Below are positions 16,225-25,256 of a stretch of 64,000 nucleotides of DNA, in pieces. The position numbers and the translations under genes are program-made. This DNA comes from Melastoma dodecandrum. Its lineage: Eukaryota > Streptophyta > Magnoliopsida > Myrtales > Melastomataceae. The DNA lies in assembly GCA_029817715.1 (NCBI GenBank), contig JARUPY010000292.1, positions 1,014,001 through 1,078,000 of the forward strand, written 5' to 3'. A model generated the notes under the pieces. It searched no databases. It was given only the letters and a program-made list of their open reading frames with translations, and was not told the DNA's origin. How positions within the stretch are numbered: position 1 is the first letter of the stretch; each line of letters opens with the position of its first letter.

Positions 16225-18072
16225 CTATTCCCCGGCCGGCATCCGCTCGCCCCGGGTGCGGGGCTCCTTGCCCCGGGCGGTCTCGTCGAGTGCGTCGGTG
16301 AACTGCAGGTTCGCGAGCTGCGCGTAGAGCGCGCCCTGTGCCAGCAGGCTCTCGTGGGTGCCGGTCTCGACGATGCGACCGTCATCGAGGACCAGGATCC
16401 GGTCCGCAGCGCGGATCGTGGCGAGCCGGTGGGCGATGACCAGGGTGGTGCGCCCCCGCATCAGCGTGTCCAGGGCGGCCTGCACGGCACGCTCGGATTC
16501 AGCGTCCAGCGCCGAGGTCGCCTCGTCGAGGAGCAGGATCGGCGCGTCCTTGAGGATCGCCCGGGCGATGGCGACTCGCTGCCGCTGGCCGCCCGAGAGC
16601 GTCACGCCGCGCTCGCCGACCTGGGTCGCGTAGCCCTGCGGCAGGGCCGTGATGAAGCCGTGCGCGTTGGCAAGCTCGGCGGCCTGCCGGATCTCCGCCT
16701 CGCTGGCCTCGGGGCGGCTGTAGCGGATGTTCTCGGTGACGGTACCGGAGAAAACCACCGGATCCTGCGGCACGAGGGCGATGCGATGTCGAAGCGCCTC
16801 GGGATCGACCTGCGCGATGTCGGCGCCGTCGACCCAGATCCGGCCGGATTGTGGATCGTAGAAGCGCAGCAGCAGCTGGAACACCGTCGACTTGCCGGCC
16901 CCGGACGGTCCCACGATGGCGATCCGCTCGCCGGGGGCCGCCGCGAAGCTCAGACCGTCGAGGGCCACGTGTCCGGGCCGCGTCGGGTAGGCGAAGCGCA
17001 CCGCCTCGAAGGTCACGGCACCCTGGGCGGGCTCGGGCAGGGGGAGCGCCGGCACCGGCGCGCGGATTGCCGGCTCGGTCGCCAGGATCTCGGTCAGCCG
17101 CTCGGCCGCCCCGGCCGACATGGCGAGGTCGCCGTAGACCTCGGAGAGCTGGCCTAAGGCGCCGGCGCCGAACACCGCGTAGAGGACGAATTGCGAGAGT
17201 TCGCCCCCGGTCATCGCGTGGGTGAGCACCCCTTGCGCGCCGTACCACATCACCCCCACCACGGACGCCGAGATGAGGAAGATCGCGACGCCGGTGAGCA
17301 AAGCCCGCGCCCGGATCGAATCGCGGGCGGCGCCGTAGGCCTCCTCAGAGGCCGCGGCGAACCGGGCCGCCGTGGTGGCCGACTGCCCGAACGCCTGCAT
17401 GGTGCGCACCGCCCCGACCGCCTCGGCGGCGTAGGCGGAGGCCTCGGCCAGACGGTCCTGGGCCGCCCGGGACCGGCGGCGGACGCCGCGGCCCGACAGG
17501 ATCAGCGGGAACACGATGACCGGGATGGCCACCAGCACCATCACGGAGAGCCGCGGGCTCGTGATCACCATCATGGCGATGGCGCCGACGAACAGGAACA
17601 GGTTGCGCAGCAGGATCGACACCGAGACCCCGAACGCCGACTTGATCTGCGTCGCGTCCGCGGTGAGCCGCGAGACGATCTCGCCCGATTGCGCACGGTC
17701 GAAGAACGCCGGATCGAGGGTCGTGAGCCGGGCGAACACGGCGCTGCGCAGATCCGCCACCACCCGCTCGCCGAGCGTCACCACCGTGTAGACCCGGGCC
17801 GCGCTCGACAGGGCGAAGGCCGCCACCACGCCGAGCAGGGCCAGGAAATACGCGTCGATCACGCCTGAGCCGTCGGCCGTGAAGCCGTGATCGATCACCC
17901 GGCGCATGGCGATCGGCACCACCAGCGTCGAGGCCGACGCACAGGCGAGGGCGACGAATCCGCCGACGATCCGGCCCCGGTAGCGCAACGCGAACGGGAG
18001 CAGCGGCCGGAGCGCGCTCAGCGGAGCCTTGGGCCGCCCCTCAACGGCCACCTTGGGTCTACGGGCCATCAC
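16225..18072 (-). CDS. MsbA-like ABC exporter (fused permease and ATPase)
   Basis: A 615-residue half-transporter working as a homodimer in the inner membrane. The six-helix exporter domain spans about residues 30-320. The nucleotide-binding domain has Walker A GPSGAGKST near residue 382, a Q-loop in ALVPQDPVVF, the signature LSGGQRQRVAIARA near residue 487, Walker B ILLLDEATSALD and a switch His in VIAHRLATI. It resembles the MsbA-related group often found in alphaproteobacteria; the substrate (lipid or polysaccharide) is unknown. A second ATG three bases in (18069) is equally possible. Confidence 0.9.
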   Translation of the reverse strand: MMARRPKVAVEGRPKAPLSALRPLLPFALRYRGRIVGGFVALACASASTLVVPIAMRRVIDHGFTADGSGVIDAYFLALLGVVAAFALSSAARVYTVVTLGERVVADLRSAVFARLTTLDPAFFDRAQSGEIVSRLTADATQIKSAFGVSVSILLRNLFLFVGAIAMMVITSPRLSVMVLVAIPVIVFPLILSGRGVRRRSRAAQDRLAEASAYAAEAVGAVRTMQAFGQSATTAARFAAASEEAYGAARDSIRARALLTGVAIFLISASVVGVMWYGAQGVLTHAMTGGELSQFVLYAVFGAGALGQLSEVYGDLAMSAGAAERLTEILATEPAIRAPVPALPLPEPAQGAVTFEAVRFAYPTRPGHVALDGLSFAAAPGERIAIVGPSGAGKSTVFQLLLRFYDPQSGRIWVDGADIAQVDPEALRHRIALVPQDPVVFSGTVTENIRYSRPEASEAEIRQAAELANAHGFITALPQGYATQVGERGVTLSGGQRQRVAIARAILKDAPILLLDEATSALDAESERAVQAALDTLMRGRTTLVIAHRLATIRAADRILVLDDGRIVETGTHESLLAQGALYAQLANLQFTDALDETARGKEPRTRGERMPAGE

Positions 18073-18196
18073 GCCTCATTCTTTTCTCCCGGTCCGCGGC
18101 GCTTGTGACCGGGGAGCGCGTGCGGTATACGCCGCCGCTCATCCGATTGCGTGTGTTCAATGGCCGCGGGCCGCCACCACGGTCGGCTTGTACGTG

Positions 18197-18229
18197 CCGT
18201 TGCACGAACCCACGGTTCGGTGCAACCGG
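18197..18229 (+). promoter_or_regulatory. leader hairpin upstream of rpmE
   Basis: CCGTTGCACGAACC (18197-18210) pairs with GGTTCGGTGCAACCGG (18214-18229), leaving two single-base bulges and a 3-base loop. It lies 75 bases before the L31 start in a stretch with no gene. It may be a leader structure of the ribosomal-protein transcript; there is no direct evidence of regulation. Confidence 0.4.
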
Positions 18230-18303
18230 TGACATCTTCCGCATTCCGGGCCGGGCAGCGCCTCCTGCGCTTCCCGCCGGCGTGCCAGACAGGGACCAAG
18301 GTC

Positions 18304-18552
18304 ATGGCGAAGGACGCGGCCGCGAAGGCCAAGGGGACAGAGCACCCCGACTACCATTTCATCAAGGTCGTGATGACGGACGGCACCGAGTACCGGACCC
18401 GCTCGACCTACGGCAAGGAGGGCGACACCCTCAACCTCGACATCGATCCGCTCACCCACCCGGCCTGGACCGGCGGCGAGCAGAAGATGCTCGATCGCGG
18501 CGGGCGCGTCTCGCGCTTCAACTCGCGGTTCGGCAACATCGGCAAGCGCTGA
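18304..18552 (+). CDS. rpmE: 50S ribosomal protein L31
   Basis: L31 of 82 residues with the family core [17 protein letters not shown] and the C-terminal [17 protein letters not shown]. The N-terminus carries a short Lys/Ala-rich extension ([12 protein letters not shown]) typical of alphaproteobacteria. The zinc-binding Cys residues of the C+ form are absent, so this is the Cys-less type. A strong hairpin terminator follows at 18598. L31 bridges the large and small subunits. Confidence 0.95.
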   Translation: MAKDAAAKAKGTEHPDYHFIKVVMTDGTEYRTRSTYGKEGDTLNLDIDPLTHPAWTGGEQKMLDRGGRVSRFNSRFGNIGKR

Positions 18553-18597
18553 GCGGACCGAGACACGGGCGCCGTGCCTCCGGGGCGGCGCAGGCGC

Positions 18598-18629
18598 AAA
18601 CGGGCGGTCCCATGCGGGGCCGCCCGTTT
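18598..18629 (+). terminator. rho-independent terminator of rpmE
   Basis: The arms AAACGGGCGG (18598-18607) and CCGCCCGTTT (18620-18629) are exact complements around a small GC-rich apex, with a T-rich continuation (TTTCGCG). It lies 45 bases after the rpmE stop and before the convergent rcdA gene. Confidence 0.8.
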
Positions 18630-18681
18630 CGCGTTCGGGGCGGCCTTCGGAGCGAGCGGCGCGAAAGATCGGCGCGCCGCC

Positions 18682-19212
18682 TCAGCCTTCGCTCAGCCGG
18701 AACGCCATGCGCAGCAGGCCGTGCTGGGCGGCCACCGGGCTCTCCACCGGGGCAGGTGTCGGCCGGTCCTCGGTGATCAGCACGTCGAGGTGCAGAATGC
18801 GGCTGTGCAGGCGCCGCGCCCGCATGATCAACTGCTGGAGGCGCATCGGCAGCAGGTTGAAATCCTGCGGCTTCGGCGGCTCGCTGCTGGCCAGCTTGAC
18901 CCGGTGCTTTTCCAGCAGAGCCTCAGCCGGCGTCATCTCGCCCTCGGCGACCGCGCGCTGCACCAGCAGCCAGGAGGCGACCTGCATCAGCAGCGTCGTG
19001 AGCCGCATGCTCTCGGCCGCGTAGCTCAGCGTCGCGTCGCGCGAGATCAGCCGCGATTCGTCCCGTCCCTCGCCGTCGAGATAGGCGGCCGTCTCCTCGA
19101 CGAGCCGCATGCCCTCGCGGAACAGCGTCTTGAACGCCTCCGAGTTGACGTAGGACTTGCCGAAATCGACCCAGTCCTGATCGTCCCGGAACGTGACATC
19201 GAAGCCGTTCAT
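18682..19212 (-). CDS. rcdA: RcdA (DUF1465) regulator of CtrA degradation homologue
   Basis: A 176-residue all-helical protein of the DUF1465 family, named RcdA in Caulobacter. There it acts as an adaptor helping ClpXP degrade the cell-cycle regulator CtrA at the pole. Characteristic segments are LFREGMRLVEETAAYLDG (about 28-45), AESMRLTTLLMQVASWLLVQRAV (about 65-88) and LLPMRLQQLIMRARRLHSRI (about 120-139). There are no catalytic motifs, as expected for an adaptor. ATG 19212 is preceded by a purine-rich AGGCAGGA-type sequence. It is convergent with rpmE. Confidence 0.82.
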   Translation of the reverse strand: MNGFDVTFRDDQDWVDFGKSYVNSEAFKTLFREGMRLVEETAAYLDGEGRDESRLISRDATLSYAAESMRLTTLLMQVASWLLVQRAVAEGEMTPAEALLEKHRVKLASSEPPKPQDFNLLPMRLQQLIMRARRLHSRILHLDVLITEDRPTPAPVESPVAAQHGLLRMAFRLSEG

Positions 19213-19683
19213 CCTGCCTCTCCCTGCCGTCTGACGGCGCTGTCCGTCCGAATATGGGACATGTCGTCCCGTGCTGTCCGACGACGCTGCAATCCTAGCG
19301 CCGATCAGCGGCGGCAGCACGGTTCACCGTTTCTTAACCTTAATGGTGCGCCGAAGGCTAACATATGCCCCCTCGAATTTGATGCCAGCGCCGGGGACGC
19401 GGGTCCGGGCCTGCGCCGCACGGGGCCCTGAATTCCGCCGCGGACGCATCCCGCCCGCGGTCGCATCCCCTGCGCCGCGAGGCGCTATGGCATCCGCGCC
19501 ACAGGCGCACGCTATCCTGTGCCGCCCGGGGGCCGCAGTCCACCGAAGCGTGCGCTGGCGCACCGCGATGCCATATTCCGGCCCCTTCGATAGGGAGTCT
19601 TAAGCCACAACCCGACAGCGTGGCGACCTAGATCCAAACCTCCCGCCACGATCCGACGAACTCCGGACCAGAGCCAGCGACCG
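19213..19683. other. 471-base spacer between rcdA and the L,D-transpeptidase gene
   Basis: No supportable gene. Around 19325-19345 there is an A/T-richer patch CGTTTCTTAACCTTAATG, the most promoter-like part. Two TTAA words only two bases apart do not fit the TTAA-N7-TTAA CtrA site. The remainder is GC-rich with no clear repeats. Confidence 0.5.
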
Positions 19684-20982
19684 ATGCGCAAGACGGCACA
19701 TAACCGGTTCACCACCCTCCTGAGCGTGGCCGCCCTGAGCGCCCTGGGCCTCGGCGCCGCGGAAGCCCGCGACCAGGGCAACTACGCCCAGGCCGAATGG
19801 GCGCAGGACTACGCTTCCCCCGCCGGCATGCAGGTGCAGCGCGAGACCGTGCCGATTCTCTCGCCCCAGACCGTGGCGGCGACCGAGCAGATGGTCGAGC
19901 GCTACAAGGATATCGTGAACCGCGGCGGTTGGCGGCCTGTGTCGGGCGCCGAGCACCTGCGGATCGGCTCCCGCGGTCCGGCCGTGGCGGCCGTGCGCCA
20001 GCGCCTGATCGTGACCGGCGACCTCGACGCCGCGGCCGGCGGCTCGGGCGTGTACGATTCCTACGTCGCCGCCGGCGTGAAGCGCTTCCAGGCCCGGCAT
20101 GGTCTCAGCCAGACCGGCACGATGAGCCTCGCCACCCAGCAGGCGATGAACGTGCCCGCCGACGTGCGCCTGCGCCAGCTCGAGACCAACGTGGTGCGCC
20201 TGCGCTCCTACTCGGGCGATCTCGGCCGCCGCTTCGTGATCACCAACATCCCGGCCGCCCTGGTCGAGACGGTGGAGAACGGTCAGGTCGTCACGCTGCA
20301 CGCCGCGGGTGTGGGCAAGATCGACCGCCAGTCGCCGATCATGAACACCAAGGCGACGCAGATCAATTTCAACCCGACCTGGACGGTCCCGGCTTCCATC
20401 GTGAAGAAGGACCTGATCCCGAAGATGCAGAAGGATCCGAACTACCTCACCGACAACCGGATCCGCATCCTCTCGAACGGCCAGGAGATCTCACCGAAAT
20501 CGGTGAACTGGAACTCCGACGAGGGCACCCGCTACACCTACCGGCAGGATTCGGGCGCCGACTTCAACTCGATGGGCATCGTGCGCATCAACATCCCGAA
20601 CCCCTACGGCGTGTTCATGCACGACACGAACACCAAGGGCGTGTTCGGCGATGATTTCCGCTTCATCTCCTCGGGCTGCGTGCGCGTGCAGAACGTGCGC
20701 GAGTACATCACGTGGCTGTTGAAGGAGACCCCCGGCTGGGATCGCCAGAAGGTCGAGGAGGCGATCGAGAGCGGCAAGCGCGTCGATGCCAACATCGCCC
20801 AGCCGGTCCCGGTCTACTGGACCTACATCACGGCATGGTCGACCCCGGACGGGATCGTCCAGTTCCGCGATGACATCTACAAGCGCGACGGCGTCAACGT
20901 GCCCTCGACCATCGGCGCACCGACCCCGGTCGCCAGCGCCGAGCCGTTGCCGCAGACCTTCGAGCCCGGCGACGAGGAGTAA
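19684..20982 (+). CDS. L,D-transpeptidase (YcbB-like) with peptidoglycan-binding domain
   Basis: A periplasmic cell-wall cross-linking enzyme of 432 residues. The N-terminal signal sequence has a hydrophobic core LLSVAALSALGLGAAEA, cut near residue 28. A peptidoglycan-binding_1 domain sits at about 92-160 (LRIGSRGPAVAAVRQRL, KRFQARHGLSQTG). The YkuD catalytic domain at about 180-350 has the conserved HDTNTKGVF and ISSGCVRV, whose Cys near residue 330 is the nucleophile. It forms 3-3 cross-links or attaches proteins to the wall. A hairpin terminator follows at 21017. Confidence 0.92.
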   Translation: MRKTAHNRFTTLLSVAALSALGLGAAEARDQGNYAQAEWAQDYASPAGMQVQRETVPILSPQTVAATEQMVERYKDIVNRGGWRPVSGAEHLRIGSRGPAVAAVRQRLIVTGDLDAAAGGSGVYDSYVAAGVKRFQARHGLSQTGTMSLATQQAMNVPADVRLRQLETNVVRLRSYSGDLGRRFVITNIPAALVETVENGQVVTLHAAGVGKIDRQSPIMNTKATQINFNPTWTVPASIVKKDLIPKMQKDPNYLTDNRIRILSNGQEISPKSVNWNSDEGTRYTYRQDSGADFNSMGIVRINIPNPYGVFMHDTNTKGVFGDDFRFISSGCVRVQNVREYITWLLKETPGWDRQKVEEAIESGKRVDANIAQPVPVYWTYITAWSTPDGIVQFRDDIYKRDGVNVPSTIGAPTPVASAEPLPQTFEPGDEE

Positions 20983-21016
20983 GCATCCCGCCGCCGACCC
21001 GCGGATGTGGAATTTT

Positions 21017-21048
21017 GGGGCCCGTACCTCTTTCGAGGTGCGGGCCTC
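21017..21048 (+). terminator. hairpin terminator after the L,D-transpeptidase gene
   Basis: GGGGCCCGTACCTC (21017-21030), loop TTTC, then GAGGTGCGGGCCTC (21035-21048). Twelve of 14 positions pair, counting one G-T wobble. It lies 35 bases after the stop codon. The following T content is modest, so termination strength is uncertain. Confidence 0.6.
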
Positions 21049-21189
21049 GCGCGTTTCAGGCGGTCGTGTCATCGCCCGGTCAAACGCGTCTGCTTCGCCG
21101 CTGGGATCATCTGCCCGCTGGGATCGTCGCCGCCGGATCGGTTCGAGATGTCGCGGGCGATAAGTCCGGTTGTCGTGCAGGAGCCGTCC

Positions 21190-22845
21190 ATGTCGCGTGA
21201 TCCCCATTCCGGAGACGACGGCCTGACCCGCCGGGCGACCGTGGCGGGCCTTGCCGGCCTCGGACTCGTGGCGGGCCGCGCCGAGGCGCAGGAGGCCGCG
21301 GCGGCCACCGGGATCGTCTCCGCCGCCGAGGCGGGCAGCGCCGCGCGAACCCCGCTGCCCGGGGTGCTGGTCTCGAACGGCCGTGAGATCGCGCGCACCG
21401 ACGACCAGGGCCGCTATCGCCTGCCGATGTCCGGCGACGGAGCGATCTTCGTGATCAAGCCGCCGGGCTACGCCCTGCCGCGGGACGCCGACAACGTGCC
21501 GCGCCATTCCTACATCCACCAGCCGGACGGCACGCCCGCCGAACTCGGCCTGCGTTACCGCGGCGTCGCGCCCACCGGGCCGCTGCCGGCGTCGATCGAT
21601 TTCATCCTGACCCGGGTCGACGAGCCGGCGGATTTCGACGTCCTGTTGTTCACCGATCCGCAGCCCGAGAGCCGGTTCGAACTCGACCATGTGCGCGACA
21701 CCGCGGTCGCGCGCGCCATGGCGATCCCGGCGGCCTTCGGCATGACAACCGGCGACGTGCTGTTCGACGATCTCTCGCTCTACGGCCGGTCGAACCGGAT
21801 CGTCGGCCGGATCGGCCTGCCCTGGTACAGCCTGCCGGGCAACCACGACCTCAACATGCAGGCGCCCGATGCCCGCCACAGCCGCGAGACCTGGAAGCGG
21901 GTGTTCGGCGCGCCAACCTACGCGTTCCGCCACGGGCGGGCGTGGTTCGTGATGCTCGACAATGTCGAGTGGCTGGGACCGCCGGTCCCGGTGGGGGCCA
22001 ACACCTACCGGGGCCATATCGGCGAGCGCAGCCTGACCTTCCTGCGCAACCTGCTCGCCGAGATCCCGCGGGACGACCTGATCGTGCTCGCCATGCACAT
22101 CCCGCTCTTCACTGACACGACGCCCGACGATCCGCACGGCATCACCACCGACCGCACGGCGCTGCTCGACCTGCTGGCGGGACGCAAGGTCCTGAGCCTC
22201 GCTGGCCACACCCACACCACCGAGCACCATTACCCGGCGGACGGGCACCACCATCACGTGCTGACCGCCGTCTCGGGCTCGTGGTGGAGCGGGCCGGACA
22301 CGCGCACCGGCATCCCCTCGGCCGACAGCCGCGACGGCACGCCGAACGGGTTCCATGTCCTGTCGGTGCGCGGGACGGATTACACGACGCGCTACGTCCC
22401 GGCGCAGGGCCAGCCGGACGAGACGATGCGCATCCTGTTCGAGAGCGAGGCGCGGGCCGGCGCCGTCGAGGTGATCCGCCTCACCCGGCCCATTCAGGGC
22501 CTTCGACCGCCCATCGCCCAGGACGCGCTGCCCGACACGACCGTGGTGGTGAACGTGTTCGACGGCGGCCCGCGCACGAACCTCGCCATCCGGATCGGCG
22601 ACCGCGCTCCGCACACCCTGGCGCGGACGCGCCGCCTCGACCCGTTCGTCACCGAGCTGTTCCAGCGCTATCCCGAGACCAAGAAGAGCTGGGTTCAGGC
22701 CACGCCGTCCACGCATATTTGGACGGCGCGACTGCCCGACGACCTCGCACCCGGCGCCCACCGCGTCGCTGTGGCGGGCACCGACGAGTACGGCCGTCCA
22801 ATCCGGAGCTGCACCGTGCTGGAGGTGGCGGGCGCGCGCGGCTGA
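21190..22845 (+). CDS. secreted calcineurin-like phosphoesterase (MetallophosN/C)
   Basis: A 551-residue exported metallophosphoesterase. A twin-arginine-like start (LTRRATVAGLAGLGLVAGRAEA) suggests Tat export. An N-terminal beta-sandwich (about 35-125) precedes the phosphoesterase core: LLFTDPQ near residue 155, TTGDVLFDD, SLPGNHDLNM near 218, LAMHIPLF and LAGHTHTTEHHY near 340. The C-terminal domain (about 360-551) is the family's usual beta-rich cap. ATG 21190 is chosen for the CAGGAG 6 bases upstream rather than the ATG at 21148. The substrate is unknown. It is convergent with the PfpI gene. Confidence 0.88.
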   Translation: MSRDPHSGDDGLTRRATVAGLAGLGLVAGRAEAQEAAAATGIVSAAEAGSAARTPLPGVLVSNGREIARTDDQGRYRLPMSGDGAIFVIKPPGYALPRDADNVPRHSYIHQPDGTPAELGLRYRGVAPTGPLPASIDFILTRVDEPADFDVLLFTDPQPESRFELDHVRDTAVARAMAIPAAFGMTTGDVLFDDLSLYGRSNRIVGRIGLPWYSLPGNHDLNMQAPDARHSRETWKRVFGAPTYAFRHGRAWFVMLDNVEWLGPPVPVGANTYRGHIGERSLTFLRNLLAEIPRDDLIVLAMHIPLFTDTTPDDPHGITTDRTALLDLLAGRKVLSLAGHTHTTEHHYPADGHHHHVLTAVSGSWWSGPDTRTGIPSADSRDGTPNGFHVLSVRGTDYTTRYVPAQGQPDETMRILFESEARAGAVEVIRLTRPIQGLRPPIAQDALPDTTVVVNVFDGGPRTNLAIRIGDRAPHTLARTRRLDPFVTELFQRYPETKKSWVQATPSTHIWTARLPDDLAPGAHRVAVAGTDEYGRPIRSCTVLEVAGARG

Positions 22846-22846
22846 C

Positions 22847-22872
22847 GCGCGGGCACCGAACGGCGCCCGCGC
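22847..22872. terminator. possible bidirectional terminator between convergent genes
   Basis: GCGCGGGC (22847-22854) pairs with GCCCGCGC (22865-22872) in the 35-base gap between the phosphoesterase gene and the convergent PfpI gene. There is no T run, so it could be a rho-dependent stop or an incidental GC palindrome. Confidence 0.35.
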
Positions 22873-22880
22873 CCTGACGA

Positions 22881-23459
22881 TCAGGCCGCGAGCTGACGCG
22901 TGCCGTGGCCGCCTTCCTGGATCTCCTCGATGATCTTGGCGCAGAAGGCGTCGAGATCCCCTGGGTTGCGGCTCGTGATGATGCCCTGGTCGGTCACCAC
23001 TTCCTTGTCGTGCCAGCGGCCGCCGGCATTGATTACGTCGGTGCGGATGGAGCTGAACGAGGTGAGGGCGCGGCCCTTGGCCGCGCCGGTCTCGATGAGC
23101 AGCCAGGGTGCATGGCAGATCGCGGCCACGACCTTGCCGGATGTCAGGAAGCTCCTGATGACCTCGAGGGCCCTGGGCTCGAGGCGGAGCTTGTCCGGGT
23201 TGATCTGGCCGCCCGGCAGGACGAGCGCGTCGTAGGCCGACGGATCGACCTGCTCCACATCGGTATCGACCGCGACATCCTTACCCCAGTCGGTCTTGTC
23301 CCAGCCGCGGATCGTGCCCTTGCTCTGGCGCGATTGCGGGGCGGCGACCGTCACGGTGGCGCCGGCCTGGGACAGCTTGGATTGCGGCACGGTCAGTTCG
23401 GTCTCCTCGAACCCGTCGGTGGCGAGGATCAGGATCTTGGCTTGGCGGATATCAGGCAT
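22881..23459 (-). CDS. PfpI/DJ-1 family protein (type 1 glutamine amidotransferase fold)
   Basis: A 192-residue cytoplasmic protein of the DJ-1/PfpI superfamily. The fold shows ILILATDGFEETEL near residue 10 with the conserved Glu, YDALVLPGG near residue 75, and the nucleophile elbow VVAAICHAPWLL near residue 108, which carries the catalytic Cys and His. Members are glyoxalases, deglycase-like or stress proteases; the exact reaction is unclear. A GGGAGG sequence lies 6 bases before ATG 23459. The WDKTDWGKDVAVD segment is typical of the YhbO-like branch. Confidence 0.9.
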   Translation of the reverse strand: MPDIRQAKILILATDGFEETELTVPQSKLSQAGATVTVAAPQSRQSKGTIRGWDKTDWGKDVAVDTDVEQVDPSAYDALVLPGGQINPDKLRLEPRALEVIRSFLTSGKVVAAICHAPWLLIETGAAKGRALTSFSSIRTDVINAGGRWHDKEVVTDQGIITSRNPGDLDAFCAKIIEEIQEGGHGTRQLAA

Positions 23460-23622
23460 GGGGGCCTCCCTGTTGCGATCTGCCCGGCTAACGGGGCGCC
23501 GACCGCGCCGTTCCGTCCACAGCCGACGGAGCGCCGCCGCGCCACGGCAGCGCAGGGCCGAGGGCGGAACCCCCGGGAGACCGGTTTGTTGGTCCCCATC
23601 CCGAACCGATAGGAGCCGCGTC

Positions 23623-23826
23623 ATGGCCAATCCCGGCCTACCCGAGCCCACGCCCGGCGATCTGCCGCCGCCCCCGCCCATTCCCGATGAGGAGCCCGAT
23701 ATCGGACCGACCGGACCGCGCACGCCCTATCCGGTGAATGATCCCGGCATCGGCGAGCCGGGCGGCCCGGGCTCCGAGCCCGACATCTTCCCGGGCACGC
23801 CGACCGATCCCGGCACGCGGATGTGA
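23623..23826 (+). CDS. small proline-rich acidic protein
   Basis: A 67-residue low-complexity protein, mostly Pro, Gly, Asp, Glu and Thr, with a PPPPPIP stretch near residue 16. It has no signal peptide or membrane segment. AGGAG 7 bases before the ATG supports translation. A second protein of similar style is encoded at 53110-53301. No family is recognised; disordered linker or stress-response roles are possible but unsupported. Confidence 0.6.
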   Translation: MANPGLPEPTPGDLPPPPPIPDEEPDIGPTGPRTPYPVNDPGIGEPGGPGSEPDIFPGTPTDPGTRM

Positions 23827-23845
23827 TCGGCCGCTGAAATGCGGC

Positions 23846-24235
23846 TCAGTGGCCGCCGTGCGAGGTGCGCACGTCGCGCGGGGCATTGAGGATCTCGGAG
23901 AGGCTCGTCACCACGTGGCGGGCCTCCTCGTCGGTCAGGCGCAGCTGGAACGGCGGCAGCGCACCGGCCTGGAGGGCGACGACGGCCTGACCTTCCTCGT
24001 CGGTGCCGATCTCGATCGCCGACGACGTCACGTCGAGCATGGCGATCTCCTCGTCCCCCATCTCATCGCCCATGTCGGGCTCGTCGGTATCGTCGATCGC
24101 CGTCAGGAGCTGTCCGACAGCCCGCACCAGGGCGCGGGCGGCACGGGCATCCATCACCACCGCCGTCGCCTGATCGTCCTTCTGGAAGGACAGCTGGATG
24201 TTCGCACCGTCCAGCGAGACCGATATGCCTGCCAT
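23846..24235 (-). CDS. hypothetical acidic protein
   Basis: A 129-residue unrecognised protein. It is strongly acidic in the middle (TDEPDMGDEMGDEE near residues 50-63), with beta-strand-like flanks at both ends and an amphipathic helix DEEARHVVTSLSEILNA near the C-terminus. It has no signal sequence, Cys, or catalytic motif. It is divergent from the cold-shock gene. Codon use matches its neighbours, so it is probably a genuine native gene. Confidence 0.6.
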   Translation of the reverse strand: MAGISVSLDGANIQLSFQKDDQATAVVMDARAARALVRAVGQLLTAIDDTDEPDMGDEMGDEEIAMLDVTSSAIEIGTDEEGQAVVALQAGALPPFQLRLTDEEARHVVTSLSEILNAPRDVRTSHGGH

Positions 24236-24551
24236 GTATCGTCCAGAGCCACGCGCCGTAACTGCTTGTGCGCATTCCGTATATGCATCGTGAAGGCCGG
24301 AAATCACAGGGGGCGGAGCGCACCGGCCGTGCCGCTTCTCGCGCCTGCGACGCCAAAGATGCGCGGCCCCCGCCTTGTTGCAGCCGCAGCCGACGCCTAA
24401 ATACGTCGCTGGGGGGCTTACCCACCGAGGCCGACGCTCTTCAGGTTCAGCGCCTCGCGCCCCGCCGCACTGGCCAAATCCAGAAAGACCGTGGTGCATC
24501 ACGCGGCGCTCACGCCGCGCGGGTGGCCTATGGACGAACGAGGTACACTAC
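24236..24551. other. 316-base spacer containing the cold-shock gene leader
   Basis: No gene is supportable. The 5' third is A/T-richer (TGCGCATTCCGTATATGCATCG at about 24268), a likely promoter area for the two divergent genes. The 3' part is probably the untranslated leader of the cold-shock mRNA, with a perfect hairpin at 24502-24519. Cold-shock genes are commonly controlled through leader structure. Confidence 0.45.
24502..24519 (+). promoter_or_regulatory. leader hairpin before the cold-shock gene
   Basis: CGCGGCG-CTCA-CGCCGCG forms a perfect 7-base-pair stem with a 4-base loop, ending 32 bases before the GTG start. It may modulate ribosome access or mRNA stability; this is inferred from position. 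Confidence 0.4.
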
Positions 24552-24761
24552 GTGAATACCGGCACTGTGAAGTGGTTCAATGAGACCAAGGGCTACGGTT
24601 TCATCCAGCCCGACGACGGCGGCAAGGACGTGTTCGTGCACATCTCGGCCGTCGAGCGCGCCGGAATGCGCAATCTGATCGAAGGTCAGCGGGTCACTTA
24701 TGAGATCCTGACCGACAAGCGCAGCGGCAAGGACGCTGCGGGCAACCTGCAGGCGGCTTGA
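24552..24761 (+). CDS. cold-shock-domain protein (CspA family)
   Basis: A 69-residue single cold-shock domain that binds single-stranded RNA/DNA as an RNA chaperone. RNP1 is GYGFIQPD (residues about 14-21) and RNP2 is DVFVHIS (about 26-32), both intact. The C-terminus has the usual V-Y-E-x-x-x-D-x-R-S-G-K pattern. It starts with GTG at 24552, with GAGG about 10 bases upstream; no in-frame ATG is suitable. The leader contains a stable hairpin. Confidence 0.93.
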   Translation: MNTGTVKWFNETKGYGFIQPDDGGKDVFVHISAVERAGMRNLIEGQRVTYEILTDKRSGKDAAGNLQAA

Positions 24762-24994
24762 GCCACCTCCAGGTCTGAAGGGCCTCACGGGACGCCCGCT
24801 GTGCCGCCGTGCATGGGGGGCGCCTTCCCGAAGGGGGAGTTCCAAACGAGACCCTGAACCGGCCGCGTGACGCGGCTCCCCCTTCCGACGCTTCCCCGCG
24901 GGCGACTTCGTCCGGGGTCGGATGCGCCGGAGGCAATATCCCAGAAACGACGCCGGACGGAGCAAACGTCCGGTCCAGAAAAGAAAAGACGCTT

Positions 24995-25231
24995 ATGTTA
25001 TTCGAGTTCACACGCCGCCGCGGCAACCGGTCCCCCGTGACCGACGCGCCGACTTTCCGGGTCGGCAAGCTGGCCGAGGCCAAGACCGCGGGTCAGACCG
25101 GGGGCGATATCAGCCACCTGATCGACCGCTCTTACAACTACCATTCCTCGCGGGAGCTGCACTGGCATCTCGCTGACCGCCTCGGGCTCGCCCCAGGCGC
25201 GGTCACGCTCCGCGACGCGACGGCGGCCTGA
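24995..25231 (+). CDS. small hypothetical protein
   Basis: A 78-residue protein: a basic N-terminus (MLFEFTRRRGNRSP), then a helix-rich middle with DRSYNYHSSRELHWHLADRLGL. It has no signal peptide or known motif. A purine-rich AGAAAAGAAAAGA precedes the ATG at a suitable distance. It is convergent with the CysQ-like phosphatase gene. The family is not recognised; the sequence looks protein-like rather than a GC shadow because aromatic and His residues cluster. Confidence 0.5.
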   Translation: MLFEFTRRRGNRSPVTDAPTFRVGKLAEAKTAGQTGGDISHLIDRSYNYHSSRELHWHLADRLGLAPGAVTLRDATAA

Positions 25232-25256
25232 CAGCCGCCGCTCACCCGTAACCGCC

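Noticed and set aside
20491..22761. Minus-strand frame of about 750 codons opposite the L,D-transpeptidase and phosphoesterase genes
   Set aside because: Shadow of two recognisable genes; no motif and no ribosome-binding site.
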